DNA of 64,000 nt from contig JAGVSM010000224.1 in the NCBI GenBank assembly GCA_022494885.1, forward strand, positions 1-64,000, written 5' to 3'. How positions within the stretch are numbered: the first letter of the stretch is position 1; each line of letters starts with the position of its first letter. Of this stretch, positions 1 through 12,435 are shown piece after piece. The position numbers and the translations under genes were made by a program. This DNA is from Micrasema longulum (lineage: Eukaryota > Arthropoda > Insecta > Trichoptera > Brachycentridae). The notes below the pieces were generated by a model. The model saw only the letters and a list, made by a program, of their open reading frames with translations. It was not told the DNA's origin and searched no databases.

Positions 1-489
1 TGGAAACACGTACAGAAAGTAAAGGTTTTTACAAAATTATAACTACATCCGATGTTAAATTTTAATGTCCTTAAATTGGCTATATATTCTGAGAGATGAC
101 AAGAATTTAAACGTACTTAATCAAAATATTGTATGACCGTCATTAAAGTTAGTCTAATGGGAATAGAAGCTCATGCTTGATTTTATTTATTCATTTTTGT
201 ACAATAACTATTCGCCAGTAACTCTTACATAGACACATAAAAAACAAAATGGAACAATATGGGGTACAAGAATTATAAGGAATTAAAAAGTAAGCTTAAA
301 ATTTTATAAATCACAAATTAACAAAGGAAGAAAATTAAAAACAAAAACAAAATTAAATCAAAAGTTATTTATACACAATGATGATTTAAGGCAACAATTT
401 CCAAACCTCCTCTTGAAATCATAAATATTATCAATGTTTCTCGCATTGTCTGAGTAACATGCTTTACCATATTATTTGTACTTTTCAAT

Positions 490-605
490 CCAGGGCTAGT
501 ATTCTGAACGGAATTACGCGCGAAGAGATCGCTCTGTTAGCGTGTGTTTAGTACGTAAAAATGCGTTTTCTACGCGCGCTTTTGCGTTCGGAATACCACC
601 TCAGG
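490..605. repeat. Palindromic short element with GGTGGTATTC-type ends, copy 1
   Basis: Left end CAGGGCTAGTATTCTGAACG and right end CGTTCGGAATACCACCTCAG are inverted relative to each other, and the interior is GC-rich with CGCG runs. Related ends occur at 2846, 42926-43046 and 45484-45803. Confidence 0.6.
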
Positions 606-1059
606 AAGCTTTAAGTGCACACAAGTCTTGTGTGCTCCATCGACAGTACTAAATATACCGACAGATTGTTGTACAAAGAAAGCTCGTGCACAAGTGCGGA
701 AAGATCGGATTACTCGTACCATTGTACTATGAGGAAAGTACATCATTAGGTAGATGTTATAATTTAATAATACCTGTAACACTATACTGAAGACTGCAAT
801 ATGGGAATATCCTGCTTGTGGTAGGTATGCATCAGCCGATGTGTTTCCGGGACCAATCGACAAGTTGCAACAAGGAAGGTGGGTAGTATTTGGTATGATG
901 TATGTACGTATCCAACATTTAATATTTGACTATACCAAGTAAATACATTCTATAAACGGCGATTTATTTAGTTAGTTTTGTATTGTTCACTTTTTATTAT
1001 GGACACTTGACAAACTTACTAACTTATTTGTTCAGTGTATTTTTTTATTAATATATTTT

Positions 1060-1436
1060 TCATCTTCGCATGGTCCCCCCGACGCTGACAACTACTCGGG
1101 CGAAAACTTCCATATCCTGAGCAGAGCGAAACAGCTCCTCCACAGTTCTAATCTTGGTCCATGCACGGATGTTTCGAAGCCAGTAAAGTTGTTTTCTTCC
1201 GACCCCCTTACGTCCACCAAATTTTTTACCCCTTCACCTCTCAACACATTACGAAAATGGCGCTATATAAGTTATCCATAATAAATGGCGTATTAGAAAT
1301 TCATGGCGTAAAAATTCGTATTAGCTCTACGTAATTCTTCATTGTTGGTTATCATATCGGTCCAAGATACTCTTGACATTCTACGGTGAATCCACATTTC
1401 AAATGCTTCAAGGCGGCTCATAATATTAACATTATT
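1060..1436 (-). pseudogene. RTE-like LINE, C-terminal ORF fragment
   Basis: Minus-strand translation gives MSRLEAFEMWIHRRMSRVSW, then a disrupted stretch, then YWLRNIRAWTKIRTVEELFR and an ending ...GGTMRR followed by TGA at 1062..1060. The same blocks occur in order in the larger RTE copy at 17.7-18.3 kb (NRLEDFEMWLHRRM and SWLRNIRDWTGFRIVE). Between the blocks, around 1249-1290, the frame is lost across a segment also found at 53668-53710. It is a dead C-terminal remnant. The foldback repeat begins directly on its 5' side (1437). Confidence 0.75.
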
Positions 1437-1844
1437 AATATTAACATATTACAAAAGAGATGAAGAACATTTAAGAGAAGGTAATATGGAAGTCTAGGCA
1501 TCTACAGGGCTTACCTGTCAATGGCTAGTTTAAGTGGCCACTTTACACACTGTGTAACATTCACCATTCTGCCTATATTTGAACATCTATATTCTTTCAA
1601 TTCTTTTATCTGTTGATGTTTGTAAGTTAAAGAGCTGAAACCTTTATTTATGCGGGTGAGATTCATCTAATTGAATTATTTCACCTGCATACTAGACTAG
1701 GCAACGCCTGAAAATAGTATTTTTTCAATTTCTATACTTCTTCATGGACCAGGTAATTTATCAACAATATTTTGAGTTTGTCCAAATTTTTCCATGTTAC
1801 CTTCTCTTAAATGTTCTTCATCTCTTTTGTAATATGTTAATATA
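1437..1844. repeat. Foldback repeat family F, copy with 54-bp near-perfect terminal inverted repeats
   Basis: The arm 1437..1490 matches the reverse complement of 1791..1844 at 52 of 54 positions. The body contains the family core (ACAGGGCTTACCTGTC, CCACTTTACACACTGTGTAA, TATCTGTTGATGTTTGT). A second inverted layer lies outside: CAACAATATTTTGAGTTTGTC (1762) faces GACAAACTCAAAATATTGTTG (1892). Confidence 0.8.
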
Positions 1845-2628
1845 AACAGCTCCCCAGGGAGTTGAATCCAGTTCTTGTCTACAAAAAGTTTTGACAAACT
1901 CAAAATATTGTTGACATTATTCATATTAAGATAATTTAATATTCAGATAATGTTTAAGTTGCTAGAAATCCATTCTTCTATGCCAGTCATTGTCAAAGTG
2001 GGCGATAACGCCGAGATTTTGAAGGAGAACAATTTTAAAGTTTGGTGGATTATGATAAATTTGAATTTTAGTTTTCAAGCCAAATTTTAGTGTCAATAGA
2101 TGCATTGAACATTTGTTTCGCCAGGATTTATTTTTCTCTTCAGAGCATTTACACAAAATGCTAAAATTACAATTTTTTCCAGACATCTAAGTATGATATG
2201 TCACTTTGATACACTAATTTCTATTTCTACAAATTGTGCAGTTTAGTTAGTACACGAAGGATTAGATGTGAGAGGTTAACTTTGCGTCGTGGAATTTGGC
2301 GAAAAGTGATTTGACATGTCGGCAACATCGGTTATCTGTCGCATACCTCTATACAGCAATATGTCGAGCGTTAGATACTTACAGAAGTTGAAATATCAAA
2401 CGATGCTTCAGTCATAATATCCAAATCTAATCCCACGCGTAACACACGGAGTTAGCGGAGTTTGTGGATATATGAAGATGTTGTGTACTATATGTCAGAA
2501 GCTAAAATTAAAACACTTAAAAAACTGTCACATGCCACGTGCGCAAGACGCGGGACTATGGCGTACATCAGACATTACGGTAATTTGGACATTAGCATTA
2601 TAATTACAGATTAATATATTACATCACA

Positions 2629-2735
2629 GATGGAGAATATGTTAGAGAATGGAATATGGAAGTCTAGGTACTTACAGGGCTTATGACCTGTCACTGGCTG
2701 GTTTAAGTGCAACGTTTTGTAACATTCATCATCCA
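2629..2735 (+). repeat. Foldback family F, truncated copy
   Basis: Starts with a degenerate TTAGAGAATGGAATATGGAA and carries the core blocks ACAGGGCTTATGACCTGTCA and GCTGGTTTAAGTG. It breaks off before the 3' half. Confidence 0.65.
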
Positions 2736-2739
2736 TCTC

Positions 2740-2995
2740 CAAGCCCAGATCCGATACTTTACGGATCTGGGCATGGAGGGGGAGATTTAATAAAATGAGA
2801 ACTCTCGCCTTCCACACAGTAGCAAGGCTCTTTATAGACCTGCGGTGGTATTCTGAACCGCTCTCGCGGCCGTAGAAAACACTTTTATCTAAGTGGGGGC
2901 GAGAACTATTCAAGGAGAGCCGTCACAATAGATCTTCACAGGTCGCAGTGACGTCGGGATCTTGTATAGCACTGACCCCCCCCCCGTTAAGAATA
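2740..2995. repeat. Interspersed repeat G, copy 1, interrupted by a GGTGGTATTC element
   Basis: Shares GCCTTCCACACAGTAGC, AGGCTCTTTA and ATAGATCTTCACAGGTCGCA with 53040-53290. Copy 1 has an added block (about 2846-2901) starting CGGTGGTATTCTGAACCGC that is absent from copy 2, so the block is a later insertion. The repeat's own nature is unknown. Confidence 0.65.
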
Positions 2996-3380
2996 AAAAT
3001 AACATTCATCATTCTGTCTTTGTTAAAACTCCCATCATATTTTTTTATTTTTGAAAATCGTGTAATTATTTGTTTTTTTCTGAATAAAGCCTTCCAAAAA
3101 ATACACGAAGCACGTCGATCCTGCCAGGAACCGAACCTGGGAACACTCAAACGACGAAACAACTTTCAAAAGTATTTAATGTCGACCTTGCCAGGAATTC
3201 GACCCGAGATCTCACCAATATTCCACTAGGTGGTCTTATCGCCAATCAATTTCAGGGTGTAAAATTGATTCAAGTTTAATTTTATTAAGACGTATAATAA
3301 CCCGATGTAAGGAATAGTTAAAATATTAAAACAAAAAAATATATAAATAATTTGCATAGAAAGATAGCTTTATGCATAGT

Positions 3381-3723
3381 GAGGAAGTTCATTCCTACGG
3401 GAAATTGCATATTAAAATCTTTTCTTAAGCGCGGTAAAAATTAGAGCATTTAGAGATTAGAGATTTTTTTCGAAAAAGTATGAGAAAAATCATTATAATG
3501 AACTACTTTAAACAGAGTAAAAATCTATGCAGAAAGCCAACCCGCCAATCAGCGGAACTCACCGAGAGAACTTTTGACGTCACAGGCGGAATAATTTCAA
3601 AATCACAAAATTAAAAAAAAATATAGCGCTAATAATACAATACATAATTTTTTTTTTTTCAATTTGCCTTTTTTAATAGTTTATCGACAAATAAAATCTA
3701 TAAAAAACTATTAAACTTCTTCA
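3381..3723. repeat. MITE family H (GAGGAAGTTC ends), copy 1
   Basis: Left end TGAGGAAGTTCATT and right end complement TGAAGAAGTTTAAT form the terminal inverted repeat. Internal landmarks AAGCGCGGTAAAAATTAGAG and GACGTCACAGGCGG recur in the copy at 11869-12245. Confidence 0.65.
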
Positions 3724-3759
3724 TTCATGGACCTAAAGCTCGGCCTCGATGCCAATGCG

Positions 3760-3925
3760 CCAAATATCCATGCCAAAAATTATCCATGGCTCAGTTCCAT
3801 AAATAGACAAGTCAAAAATTATACTTCCTTGGTCACTTTCTGTATCCGGGAGACTGAAATCAAGTTCTGAGTTTGAAATAGAACCTGAATCCTGGACGAG
3901 TGCTTTCGACTCAATGGCTACTCTC
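3760..3925. repeat. Interspersed repeat shared with 61540-61680
   Basis: Common blocks include AATAGAACCTGAATCCTGGA, ACGAGTGCTTTCGACTC and the Leu/Ser-like run following. The partner has AATAGAACAACCAGAACCCT and ACGAGTGTTTTTGAGTC. The type is unknown. Confidence 0.5.
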
Positions 3926-4219
3926 AGGTCAAAACCCCAAAAAATTTAATCGAGTGGAGAAGTCCGCTTCGTTGTATAGTAGTTGTCTCATTCGCTGACC
4001 ATTCTTAAAGTTCAGGGTTCGATTATTGACAGGGTGGACGAGCAATATTGATTTAAACGGTGGTTCTATACTGCAGTGTTCCATATGTCCTAGATTGGCT
4101 CCTGCAGCGTTAGATTGATTACCATATATTTTTTGTAACAAAAATGAACAAGATGCGCTGCAATTGGAGTATTTATTCAGTCTTATGACGACCGAGGAAC
4201 AGATTTTAATTATTTCCAT

Positions 4220-6420
4220 ACAACGTGAAGAAACGTTAAAAGGTATTCGTGGGAGAATAGTCGGGACACCAAATAAAACATAATGTATTTAAAATGCATA
4301 AAATGTGCAGATTAAATCTGCGTTAAATTAAACTCTGTGCGGATATAGTGACAGTTATAGTTGTCTCTTGTGATTCCTACTTTGTAAGCAATTTTTCTTA
4401 CAAATTTATGCTGAACAGACTAGACGCAATTTATATGAATAACATAAATATAGGCCATAACTAATGTTTAGAGAGTTTTAAGATCGACTTTGTCAAAGGA
4501 TTTAGAGGAGTCAGTATAAAATACGTCATCTTCAAGTTTGTTTTCAAACGCTCGAAACGCAATAAACGAATGTCTTGGGTATTACGAGTAACATAAGTTG
4601 TGTCCGTTTTTTTCCAAATGAAGAGAACAATAGGAGACTACAAAAAAATTACAACAGATTTGCCAATAATAATTTTTTAATTGTTTTTTATTCATAAATT
4701 TCATAAAAAGTACAAGTTTTTGTAAAATTCTAAACATAACTACTTTTACACATCTAGTAAATTTTATCACTGTAACTCTCCAAAAAAAGAGACTAACTCT
4801 TGTGCTTGGAGAGTGAGTTTTAGTTATTTATTTTTAAGAGTTTATATAATTTTAATACGAGCACATGAAAAGAAAAATAAAAACATAGGATATATAAAGA
4901 ATAAACATAAAACAATAATACATTCATACTAATTAAAATTTAATGTTGTTTTTAGTTCAAAAAATTTCTTCATATTAACTTTTAATTTATTAAGTCGCCT
5001 TCATTATTTTGCAAGAAATTAGTCAATAATTGGGATAAGTAAATTTATGAATAAATTAGTCAATTAGTGCCCGTTCAGGGATATGAATGACAAGGGTAAT
5101 AAATCATCATATTTTTGTCAATATTCTTTAATGAATTTATTTAAAATTAAACACTGTGTAATTTTTACCACATAAGAGTTTAATATATTATAACACAACT
5201 AGTTTCAGGTTTCATTCAGAAGAATTACCCATCATCTTGTGTAAATATAAACTAAACTTAAATATATACTCAGATTAGTACTTGGGTACTGATACGGTCG
5301 GGTGAAAGGGGCAAGGCAAAGTGTGGTAGAGGGGGTAAGGTTTTCCTAATTATGGGGAATATTGATAGCAGGTGTGAAAAATTTTGGAATGTTATATTAT
5401 TAGTTTTTTGTATTTCAATATTTCAATATTAATTGAATTTAAATCGGCAGTTGCGTACTAAGCGACGTCTTCAGAGTAACTAATGGCCAAAACGTAAGAC
5501 TACTCATTTATGAGTAGTTTAGTCGGCTTTAGTTTGATGCGCATACACGGTCTCTGGACTATTATAATTCTATGGACGCGACGGTACAAATAAATTTTAG
5601 ATTTATTCCGTAAATTTGTCAAAATCCGCATAGTTAATTATTTTTTATCTTGTTCCTTGAAAGAAGTGATCCGTCGTTACATTAGTTGCAATACCTCCAA
5701 CATATCATTTTAAATATACATTGAGACGGAAGTATCATTATTTCAAATATGTCTCGCGCGAGTCACTTCCACACATATGGCACCGCGGTTATTTGAAGAA
5801 TTATTACGATGAAAAGAAACTACTAAAAAATAATAATCTTACATGTGTCGGCCAGGTGACGTCACATAGAATTATAATAAAATAATTCTGGATACACATC
5901 ACATGTAAATAAGCGCGAGAGTGAATTGAAAAAATGATATAATATAAATGTATTTGGAGGCATTTCCGTTACTTCGAAATATATTTATTTTTATATTAAT
6001 GTTACTCTTCGTTTCCTTGATTGGTTAATTACAAACAATTTACATTACAATTTATATTGACTTATAGACAAAAAGACTAGATTTATTAGTCCCATTCGTA
6101 ATATTTAGTAAACATCAATTCATTAGTTTATTTATTTTATAGAAACAAACAGTCGACAATGATAAAGTAACATTAAAAAAAATACAGTTTAAAGACAGAC
6201 CAGCTAAGTTTCTAAATCAGAATCATACACATTATTAAATGGTGTTACAACAAAAGGGTGTGTTTATGTGTATTTGTATGAGAGTAAGTGTAGATGTGTG
6301 TTTATGTGTATTGGTGTAGGAGTAAGTGTTCAGGTGTGTGTATTAGTTAAGTAAGTATTTAAGTATACCTTGATAAAAAAAGCTTGAATAATTTTGAACC
6401 CGGTCGGTAGAAAATCGAAT
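4220..6420. other. No gene seen; unassigned AT-rich sequence
   Basis: Only chance-length reading frames. A block at 4590-4680 (ATAAGTTGTGTC, GAAGAGAAC, TTACAACAGATT) recurs at 14480-14595, so some old repeat is present. Nothing else recognised. Confidence 0.5.
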
Positions 6421-6425
6421 AAGAA

Positions 6426-6500
6426 TCGGGTTGTGGTCCTGTGGCTAGTGGCTCGGACTCACGGACCGAAGGTCCGTGGTTCGAATCTCTCTCTACCACA
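6426..6500 (+). repeat. SINE family B, tRNA-like head
   Basis: GGGTTGTGGTCCTGTGGCTA then GGTCCGTGGTTCGAATC, with a recognisable pol III B box (GGTTCGAATC). The 3' body of family B is missing here; LINE sequence follows. Confidence 0.75.
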
Positions 6501-6599
6501 ACTCGATTCGAAAAAAAAGAATATTTAAAAAAATGGTTAGAAAAAAGTTTTTTTCTTTTGTTCAGGAAACGTACATTAAAATTACATAGTAACTACTCA

Positions 6600-6920
6600 T
6601 TGCAGTACCCATCATTGTTCCCTTTAGATATGCGTGGCATCACAATTTTGCCGGCCAGAAGGAGCATTGCCTTTAAACATCTGAGCGGGTTAATTAATAA
6701 TCCCAACATTATGAAGCGCCTAAAATTATATGTACCGAGCAACTATTTAAGAGCTTGGCAACACAGACCATTCGTTCTTCCTGAATGCGGGACAAATTTA
6801 CCATTGATGATGCCTGTGGGTGGAATGTTTGATCTGTTGAGTAGCCTACCGAAAGAGGTGGACTTTTTCCATGCTGGGGATTACCAGTTTAAGACACTTC
6901 CTCCGTGTATCATAATGTAT
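6600..6920 (+). pseudogene. LINE C-terminal ORF fragment, family L1w
   Basis: Translation contains GLINNPNIMKRLKLYVPSN, RAWQHRPFVLPECGTNLP and LLSSLPKEVDFFHAG, the conserved end of a non-LTR retrotransposon ORF2 (aromatic/Leu-Pro block of Jockey/CR1-like proteins). Two related copies exist in the window (34870-35110 minus, 60385-60620 plus). The open frame that carries it (6441..7166, 241 codons) begins inside the SINE head and continues into AT-rich sequence, so it is a chance fusion and not a gene. Confidence 0.65.
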
Positions 6921-7182
6921 CAAAAAAGTACTACCATACAAGCAAATAATATTTTACAATACGATGATATTTGTGCAGAATATTATAATTTCTATAAAAA
7001 AACACACAGAATTCGGAAAAAAACATATGGTCAAAACCTACATGAACATGATAACAATATAAGAGAAAAGATAAAAATCAGACTCCCATTTAAAAAAAGG
7101 CGAAATCACAAAATTCCATTTTATATAAAAGGCAGTAAAAAAATATATTTTTTTTTAGAAAAATAAATATTTTTGTTATGAT

Positions 7183-7312
7183 TTACCCAAATATTTCATC
7201 TTGAGGGCCATTTTCAACTAGTTGTAAATAACTCACTATTAGATTGAGATTTAAACCACGGACCTTTGAGCCGTCAGTCCGAGACACTAGCCACGGGACC
7301 ACAAACCGATTC
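7183..7312 (-). repeat. SINE family B, nearly complete copy
   Basis: Reverse complement runs from GTGGTCCCGTGGCTAGTGTC through the B box, then TGAGTTATTTACAACTAGTT and GAAAATGGCC to the AT-rich tail. It is opposite in orientation to the head at 6426, so the LINE fragment lies between inverted SINE copies. Confidence 0.75.
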
Positions 7313-8219
7313 TTGATATTTATTTATTTTATTTATACTTTTACATTGTTTGTATTCTATTTTTTATACATAATAATGTTCCCTCACTGGGGTGTCCCGT
7401 GCCGAGGGAAACATTTTACAAAATGTGAAACATGCCTTAAATTAGTTATTTAACATAGTTAACATAATAATAATAATAGAAATACGTAATCATCTAATCA
7501 ACCTAATTATCATTAACATTATAAGAAATATAAACTAAAATAATCATAACAAACATCACCAATTGATACAGATCAATAGAACAAACTTCATAAACACTAC
7601 ACACATTTGACCTATTTGGCTTGATCCACTCATCGTTCCATGCGCAACCCACCTCCACTATCTATTTCTTAATAGCAATTTTATATTGAGAGTACTTACT
7701 GATTGTCCTTTTGGATAATAAAAGTAGTAATATGACATGGGGAAAAGCATTAATGAATAAAAAACATTTTAAAATTCAAACTAAAGGTAAAAAAATATAG
7801 GTTAACAACGTATAAATTAAATATATGTACCTTGTTATTATCAGAGTACACATTATAATAAGATTCAAAATAAATAATGCGTTAATATTTAAAGCATCAT
7901 TTTTGCGGTCAAACATATAACTAAATTTTATCAAACATTTTATAAAGCCACTTAATGACTTTTAAAAAAAATCAGGTATTTACTAATTTAAATGCAATTC
8001 TTCTCCACCTGTTTACGTTGGAAGAACGTCAAGAAATTAAAATACGACACATTAGGTGTCTTCACAAAAACAAATTTTCCGAATTCTTAAATCATCTTAT
8101 CAATTTTAATCATGGCTTTAATAAAGATACAGCTTATTTAAATCTTACATACAAATAATAAAGGATTAAAAGCAAATAATATGGAAATATTTATCATGGG
8201 GAAAGCTTTAAAAATAATG

Positions 8220-8271
8220 TTAAAAGGTGGTTTGATTATTGATCTTAATCAATAAGCAAACCACCTTTTAA
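8220..8271. repeat. 52-bp palindrome
   Basis: A 15-bp stem TTAAAAGGTGGTTTG / CAAACCACCTTTTAA, one mismatch, then an 8-bp stem TTATTGAT / ATCAATAA around a CTTA loop. No protein context. Confidence 0.85.
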
Positions 8272-8551
8272 TACAGTCAATTATACAATGTTCCATAGTA
8301 ATGATCACCCTATACCTATTAAACTCACACCTCATACCCCTCCCTTCAACCCCCCTCTCTTTTTTCAACTATTTCTCCGACAACATAAAATATTTTCAAA
8401 ACACTTTGTCAATATTTGTGTTCATACTGTTTGTTTACCGAATATTATTTTTTTTATATAAAAAATACCTAATCAGTGCATGTAAGGGTTACTTATTGAA
8501 ATGCATGCCATATTGGTTTTATGTACTTGTGCAACAACTATGGTGAAGGTG

Positions 8552-8650
8552 TATAGTGAGTTTTGCACGTTGGTTTAGTTGGCGTCCTGACGAAGAGACG
8601 GGTACGTCTTGAAACTGGTGGACGTAGACAGAAAAGTCGGTAAGTGGTTA
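8552..8650 (+). repeat. Repeat family K, copy 1
   Basis: GACGAAGAGACGGGTACGTC and AAAAGTCGGTAAGTGGT appear inverted at 30290-30365 and in degenerate form at 60995-61040. Type unknown. Confidence 0.6.
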
Positions 8651-9233
8651 AATATAAATATTTAGAAATAATAATATGTATTAGTAACTTATTCGTCTTT
8701 TTTACTATCGTTTTTATGGACTCTATGTTGGACCTCAAGGATCTATTAGGCTTTTTTTATGTTTTTGTTGTTAACTATACACTTTACACATGTACATTGT
8801 ACATTAAAATAAATAAATCAAAATAAAATCAAAATTCTAGGCAAGGCGGTTTTATAATAATAACGATCCTATATCAGATAAAAGAACTAAAAAATATTTG
8901 TCAGACTGGTGTCGTCATAACATTATTTTTCATGATGTAGAAAGTCAAATTATTTATGTTTTTTTAAATTTTTATCATCTTGTTTTCATAAAAATGTTTT
9001 AAAACTCAACATGATCAATGAAATAAAAAAGATTAGATTAAATATTAATTAAGTGTATAGGTGTAATTCAATTATTGTAAATGTATAATTCAGATAATTT
9101 GTGAGAAAAATGTTAGTTACATAATAATCTTGACTCCTTAATCATTAATATTGAATTAATTTGACTTCAATTACGTGGCGCTGGCCGTGTAACTTTATTG
9201 TCACAGAAATATTTTGATAAATAAATATATATA

Positions 9234-9560
9234 CAGGTGTTCATTAAACCCTGACACATCCGAAACCACGATGATCAGTATGAGAAAGAAGACATATTGG
9301 CACATTAAAATAAATTTTTAGAACAAATAAAATTTAAAAAAATAAAACATCGAAAAAGCAAATGGTTGCTTACTTTTGCAGGGGAGAGACGGGTGGGGGA
9401 GGGGGGAGTCTGATACGCCGACAACCATGCGGCCGCGCTCCCCTCGCTTCTCTCCTGCAGAAGTAAGCAACCATTTGTTTTTTTTAATATGCCAATATGT
9501 CTTCTTGCCCATACTGATCATCGTGGTTTCGGATGTGACAGGGTTTGAAGAACACTTGTT
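9234..9560. repeat. Palindromic MITE with long inverted arms
   Basis: About 70 bases at each end pair: CAGGTGTTCATTAAACCCTG, CCGAAACCACGATGATCAGT and AAGAAGACATATTGGC on the left all recur inverted on the right (ending at GAACACTTG). An inner pair, ATGGTTGCTTAC...GGAGAG, follows, around a GC-rich centre with GCGGCCGC. The two overlapping frames in its middle are mirror-image shadows. Confidence 0.85.
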
Positions 9561-9884
9561 TATATGTATTATAGTCTAATTCAAAAGGGACTACTCAATA
9601 TATTCCATTTTTTGAAGAGCGCAATGCAAACGGTTGGCGGCAAAGCTTTTCACATCATGTTACGGAAAAAGGCTTAGGATATAAACATTGGTATTTGCGT
9701 TCGCCACAGATACAATTAAAAAAGATTGGTTGTAATTATTTTATGTGACGAGTAGCGAATATTATCCGTTACAATCTATAAAATTTTTCACAAGTAAAAA
9801 ATCATCGTTTTAGTGCCATAATAAAGGAAGAAAATATATTTGAAGAAACGTCAGACCGCGCATCTTTGTAATTAATCAACTTAT

Positions 9885-9960
9885 TTAAATGACACTCCAT
9901 TAGCCCTGTAAATGCCAAAACTTCCGTATTCTCTTCTCAAAATGTTTTTTTTCTCTCTCT
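9885..9960 (-). repeat. Foldback family F, 5'-end fragment
   Basis: Reverse complement reads AGAGAAAAAAAACATTTTGA, GAATACGGAAGTTTTGGCAT and TTACAGGGCTAATGGAGTGT, the start of family F. Confidence 0.6.
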
Positions 9961-10534
9961 TGCCAATAATTCATTATGAATTCATGTTGAAAACGTTAAA
10001 TATTTATGAAATTATAAAGTAATTAACAATATGCTCAGTGAAAAAATAAATACTTAATAAGCTAAATATTGAACATAGAAATAATTCAAAGAAATTAGTT
10101 GAGATTCGTTATTTTTTATTAAATATTCCCTCAGTTAACATTGATTACACGTTTCGATTAGACCCGAAATGTAATTTTATAAGGTCGTAGAAAATGAATG
10201 ACCGCCATTTTTATTTTAATTTTTAAATTCAGCTCGATTGTTGTGAACTCTTGAATTTTATTAACTTCAAAAAACTAATCGAGTTACTAAAAGTACTGAG
10301 TTGTTTGCAACTACATACGTAGGTACTAACTATGCACGACACTTTCCGATTCCGCGTTTACATTCCTTAGCCAACAAATTTACTTGTGATATAGACATTT
10401 TAAAAGAAAAATAATTATATAATTGTTATCAAAAATATATACACTTTGTGGTATGACATTTTCCACTTATATATTTATAAGTTTGTATAAACATATAAGT
10501 GTCAACAATAATTAATCATATTTAAATTTATTTC

Positions 10535-10740
10535 AACAGAGAGGGAAATCTTTTTTGAGAAGGGAATGTGGAAGTCTAGGCATTTACAGGGCTTATGACC
10601 TGTCATTGACTAGTTTAAGTGACCACTTTACACACTGTGTAACATTCACCATTCTGCACATGTTTGAACATCCACATTTCTTCAACTCTTTCATCTGTTG
10701 ACTTTTGTAAAGTAAAAGAGCTGAAACCTTTTTTCACGTG
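10535..10740 (+). repeat. Foldback family F, 5' half
   Basis: Begins TTTCAACAGAGAGGGAAATC, continues TTGAGAAGGGAATGTGGAAG and the whole core to GAGCTGAAACCTTTTTTCAC, then stops. Confidence 0.75.
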
Positions 10741-11639
10741 AGTTATATTGAGGAAAAAACTTTGTATATTTTATAAAAAATAAATTCGAATTATTATCCC
10801 ATAAACTTGTTTTATTTTGTATACATTACCAAATTTAATATGGAATTCTATCAATTGTGTGCATACACAATAAATACTATCAATTAATGTTACATTATAT
10901 ATTTACTATATTTTTCCCTATTTTATAACACTAAGTTTTACTTTTGATTTTACATTTCTTTTAAACTTAATTTACATGTCTTTTAAAAAGAAATATAAAA
11001 CGTCATGTGTTTTTTTGAATTTTTATTATTTCATTTTTTTTTACTTTATTTGCACTTACCCGTATTAGTTTTGTAATTGCCCGGTGGGCAAAATGCACAA
11101 TCAAATTTTCAAAAATAAAATAATAATAACATTTAAAAAATACTGATAATAAAACTCCGACATGCCACGGTAAATGTACTAATGCAGTGCCCTAAACATC
11201 ATTAAGTCGGATAAAATAATGATGATGATACAGGTAATGAAGTTTTCATAGGTCATGAACATTGTTATGAACGGTAGGTATAATAAAATAATGCACGAAG
11301 ATCGAAGTTGTCTCTAAGGAATGTTTCATCTAAATGATGGCCTTTAAAATAAATGGCATGGCGTCGCGACGCTGACAGAAACGTCAGGCGTCGGGCCACA
11401 ACAGCTGTCCGTAATCTTTCATCCAGTTTTACTGCTAATCGTACGAACAACTGACATTATTTCGCTTTATTTTAGGATAGACCCCTAAACAAGACTACAT
11501 TGTAACTCCTAACTCACGGCTTTATTACGAGTACTTTTGGCCTCAAGACATTTATAATATACGTTTTTTATGGAGGCAGGTAGGTATTCCACACTTTGTA
11601 TTTAGGGCAGGCTGAATTTTTTTACGTCCACACGGCTAA

Positions 11640-11755
11640 TAGTGCATAAAGAGCTGCATTGGTACATTAAATGCAGCGTATATCGATCGTTACAGGAATG
11701 TAAGGTTATCAGCCTCATGCTTCAAGTGGCCGTCCAGGAACATGAAATATTGTAG
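11640..11755 (-). repeat. SINE family A, 3' body fragment
   Basis: Reverse complement has ATTTCATGTTCCTGGACGG, then a diverged TGAAGCATGAGGCTGATAAC and GCAGCTCTTTATGCACTA, matching the family A body. Confidence 0.6.
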
Positions 11756-11868
11756 TAAAGAATAACTTTTCAAATAAATATCTTAAAGGCATTTCCGAAG
11801 ATAAATACGTAGCGTTAACGGGTTTGTACATGTTAAGATCACTCCGCAAATTATTTAAAATACCCCCC

Positions 11869-12245
11869 AATGAGGAAGTTCAGTGCTACGGAAAATTGGA
11901 AATAAAAATGTTTTCTTACACGCGGTAAAAATGAGAGCATAAATTATACAGCGACGTTTCTCGAAAATGTACTAAAAAATTAATTAAAATTAAATTACTT
12001 TAAACTAAGTCTAAAGTTTTTCTGAATCAACAAATGATGAGTGGTTTGATGGATTTTCGGTTTCAGGGATCAGTCCTACCAATCAGAACAACTCGCCAAA
12101 GAAAACTAGTGACGTCGTGGGCGGAGTAATTTCAAAATTACGAACCTTTAAACAACCATACCATACATAATTATTATTTTTTTAATTGGCTTAGTTTGGT
12201 GGTCTATTAAATATACTTTTTTTTAAACCACTGAAGTTCCTCATT
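11869..12245. repeat. MITE family H, most complete copy
   Basis: Left AATGAGGAAGTTCAGTG and right (complement) AATGAGGAACTTCAGTG differ at one base. Length 377. Interior carries TTACACGCGGTAAAAATGAG and GTGACGTCGTGGGCGGAGTA. No coding capacity. Confidence 0.8.
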
Positions 12246-12435
12246 AACCATTTAATGAAATACCCATAGATAACCATAGAAATGCTAGTTCATAAACAGC
12301 AAAAAAATACATAAATTGTCCACCTGACTTCATGTAAAATCTATAATGCTTAAGTACGTCGTCGTTAGTAATAATTAAATTAGTAAACTCATTACAATAT
12401 TTTCATCTATAATTGGAAATGTGGTGGGATTGCCA

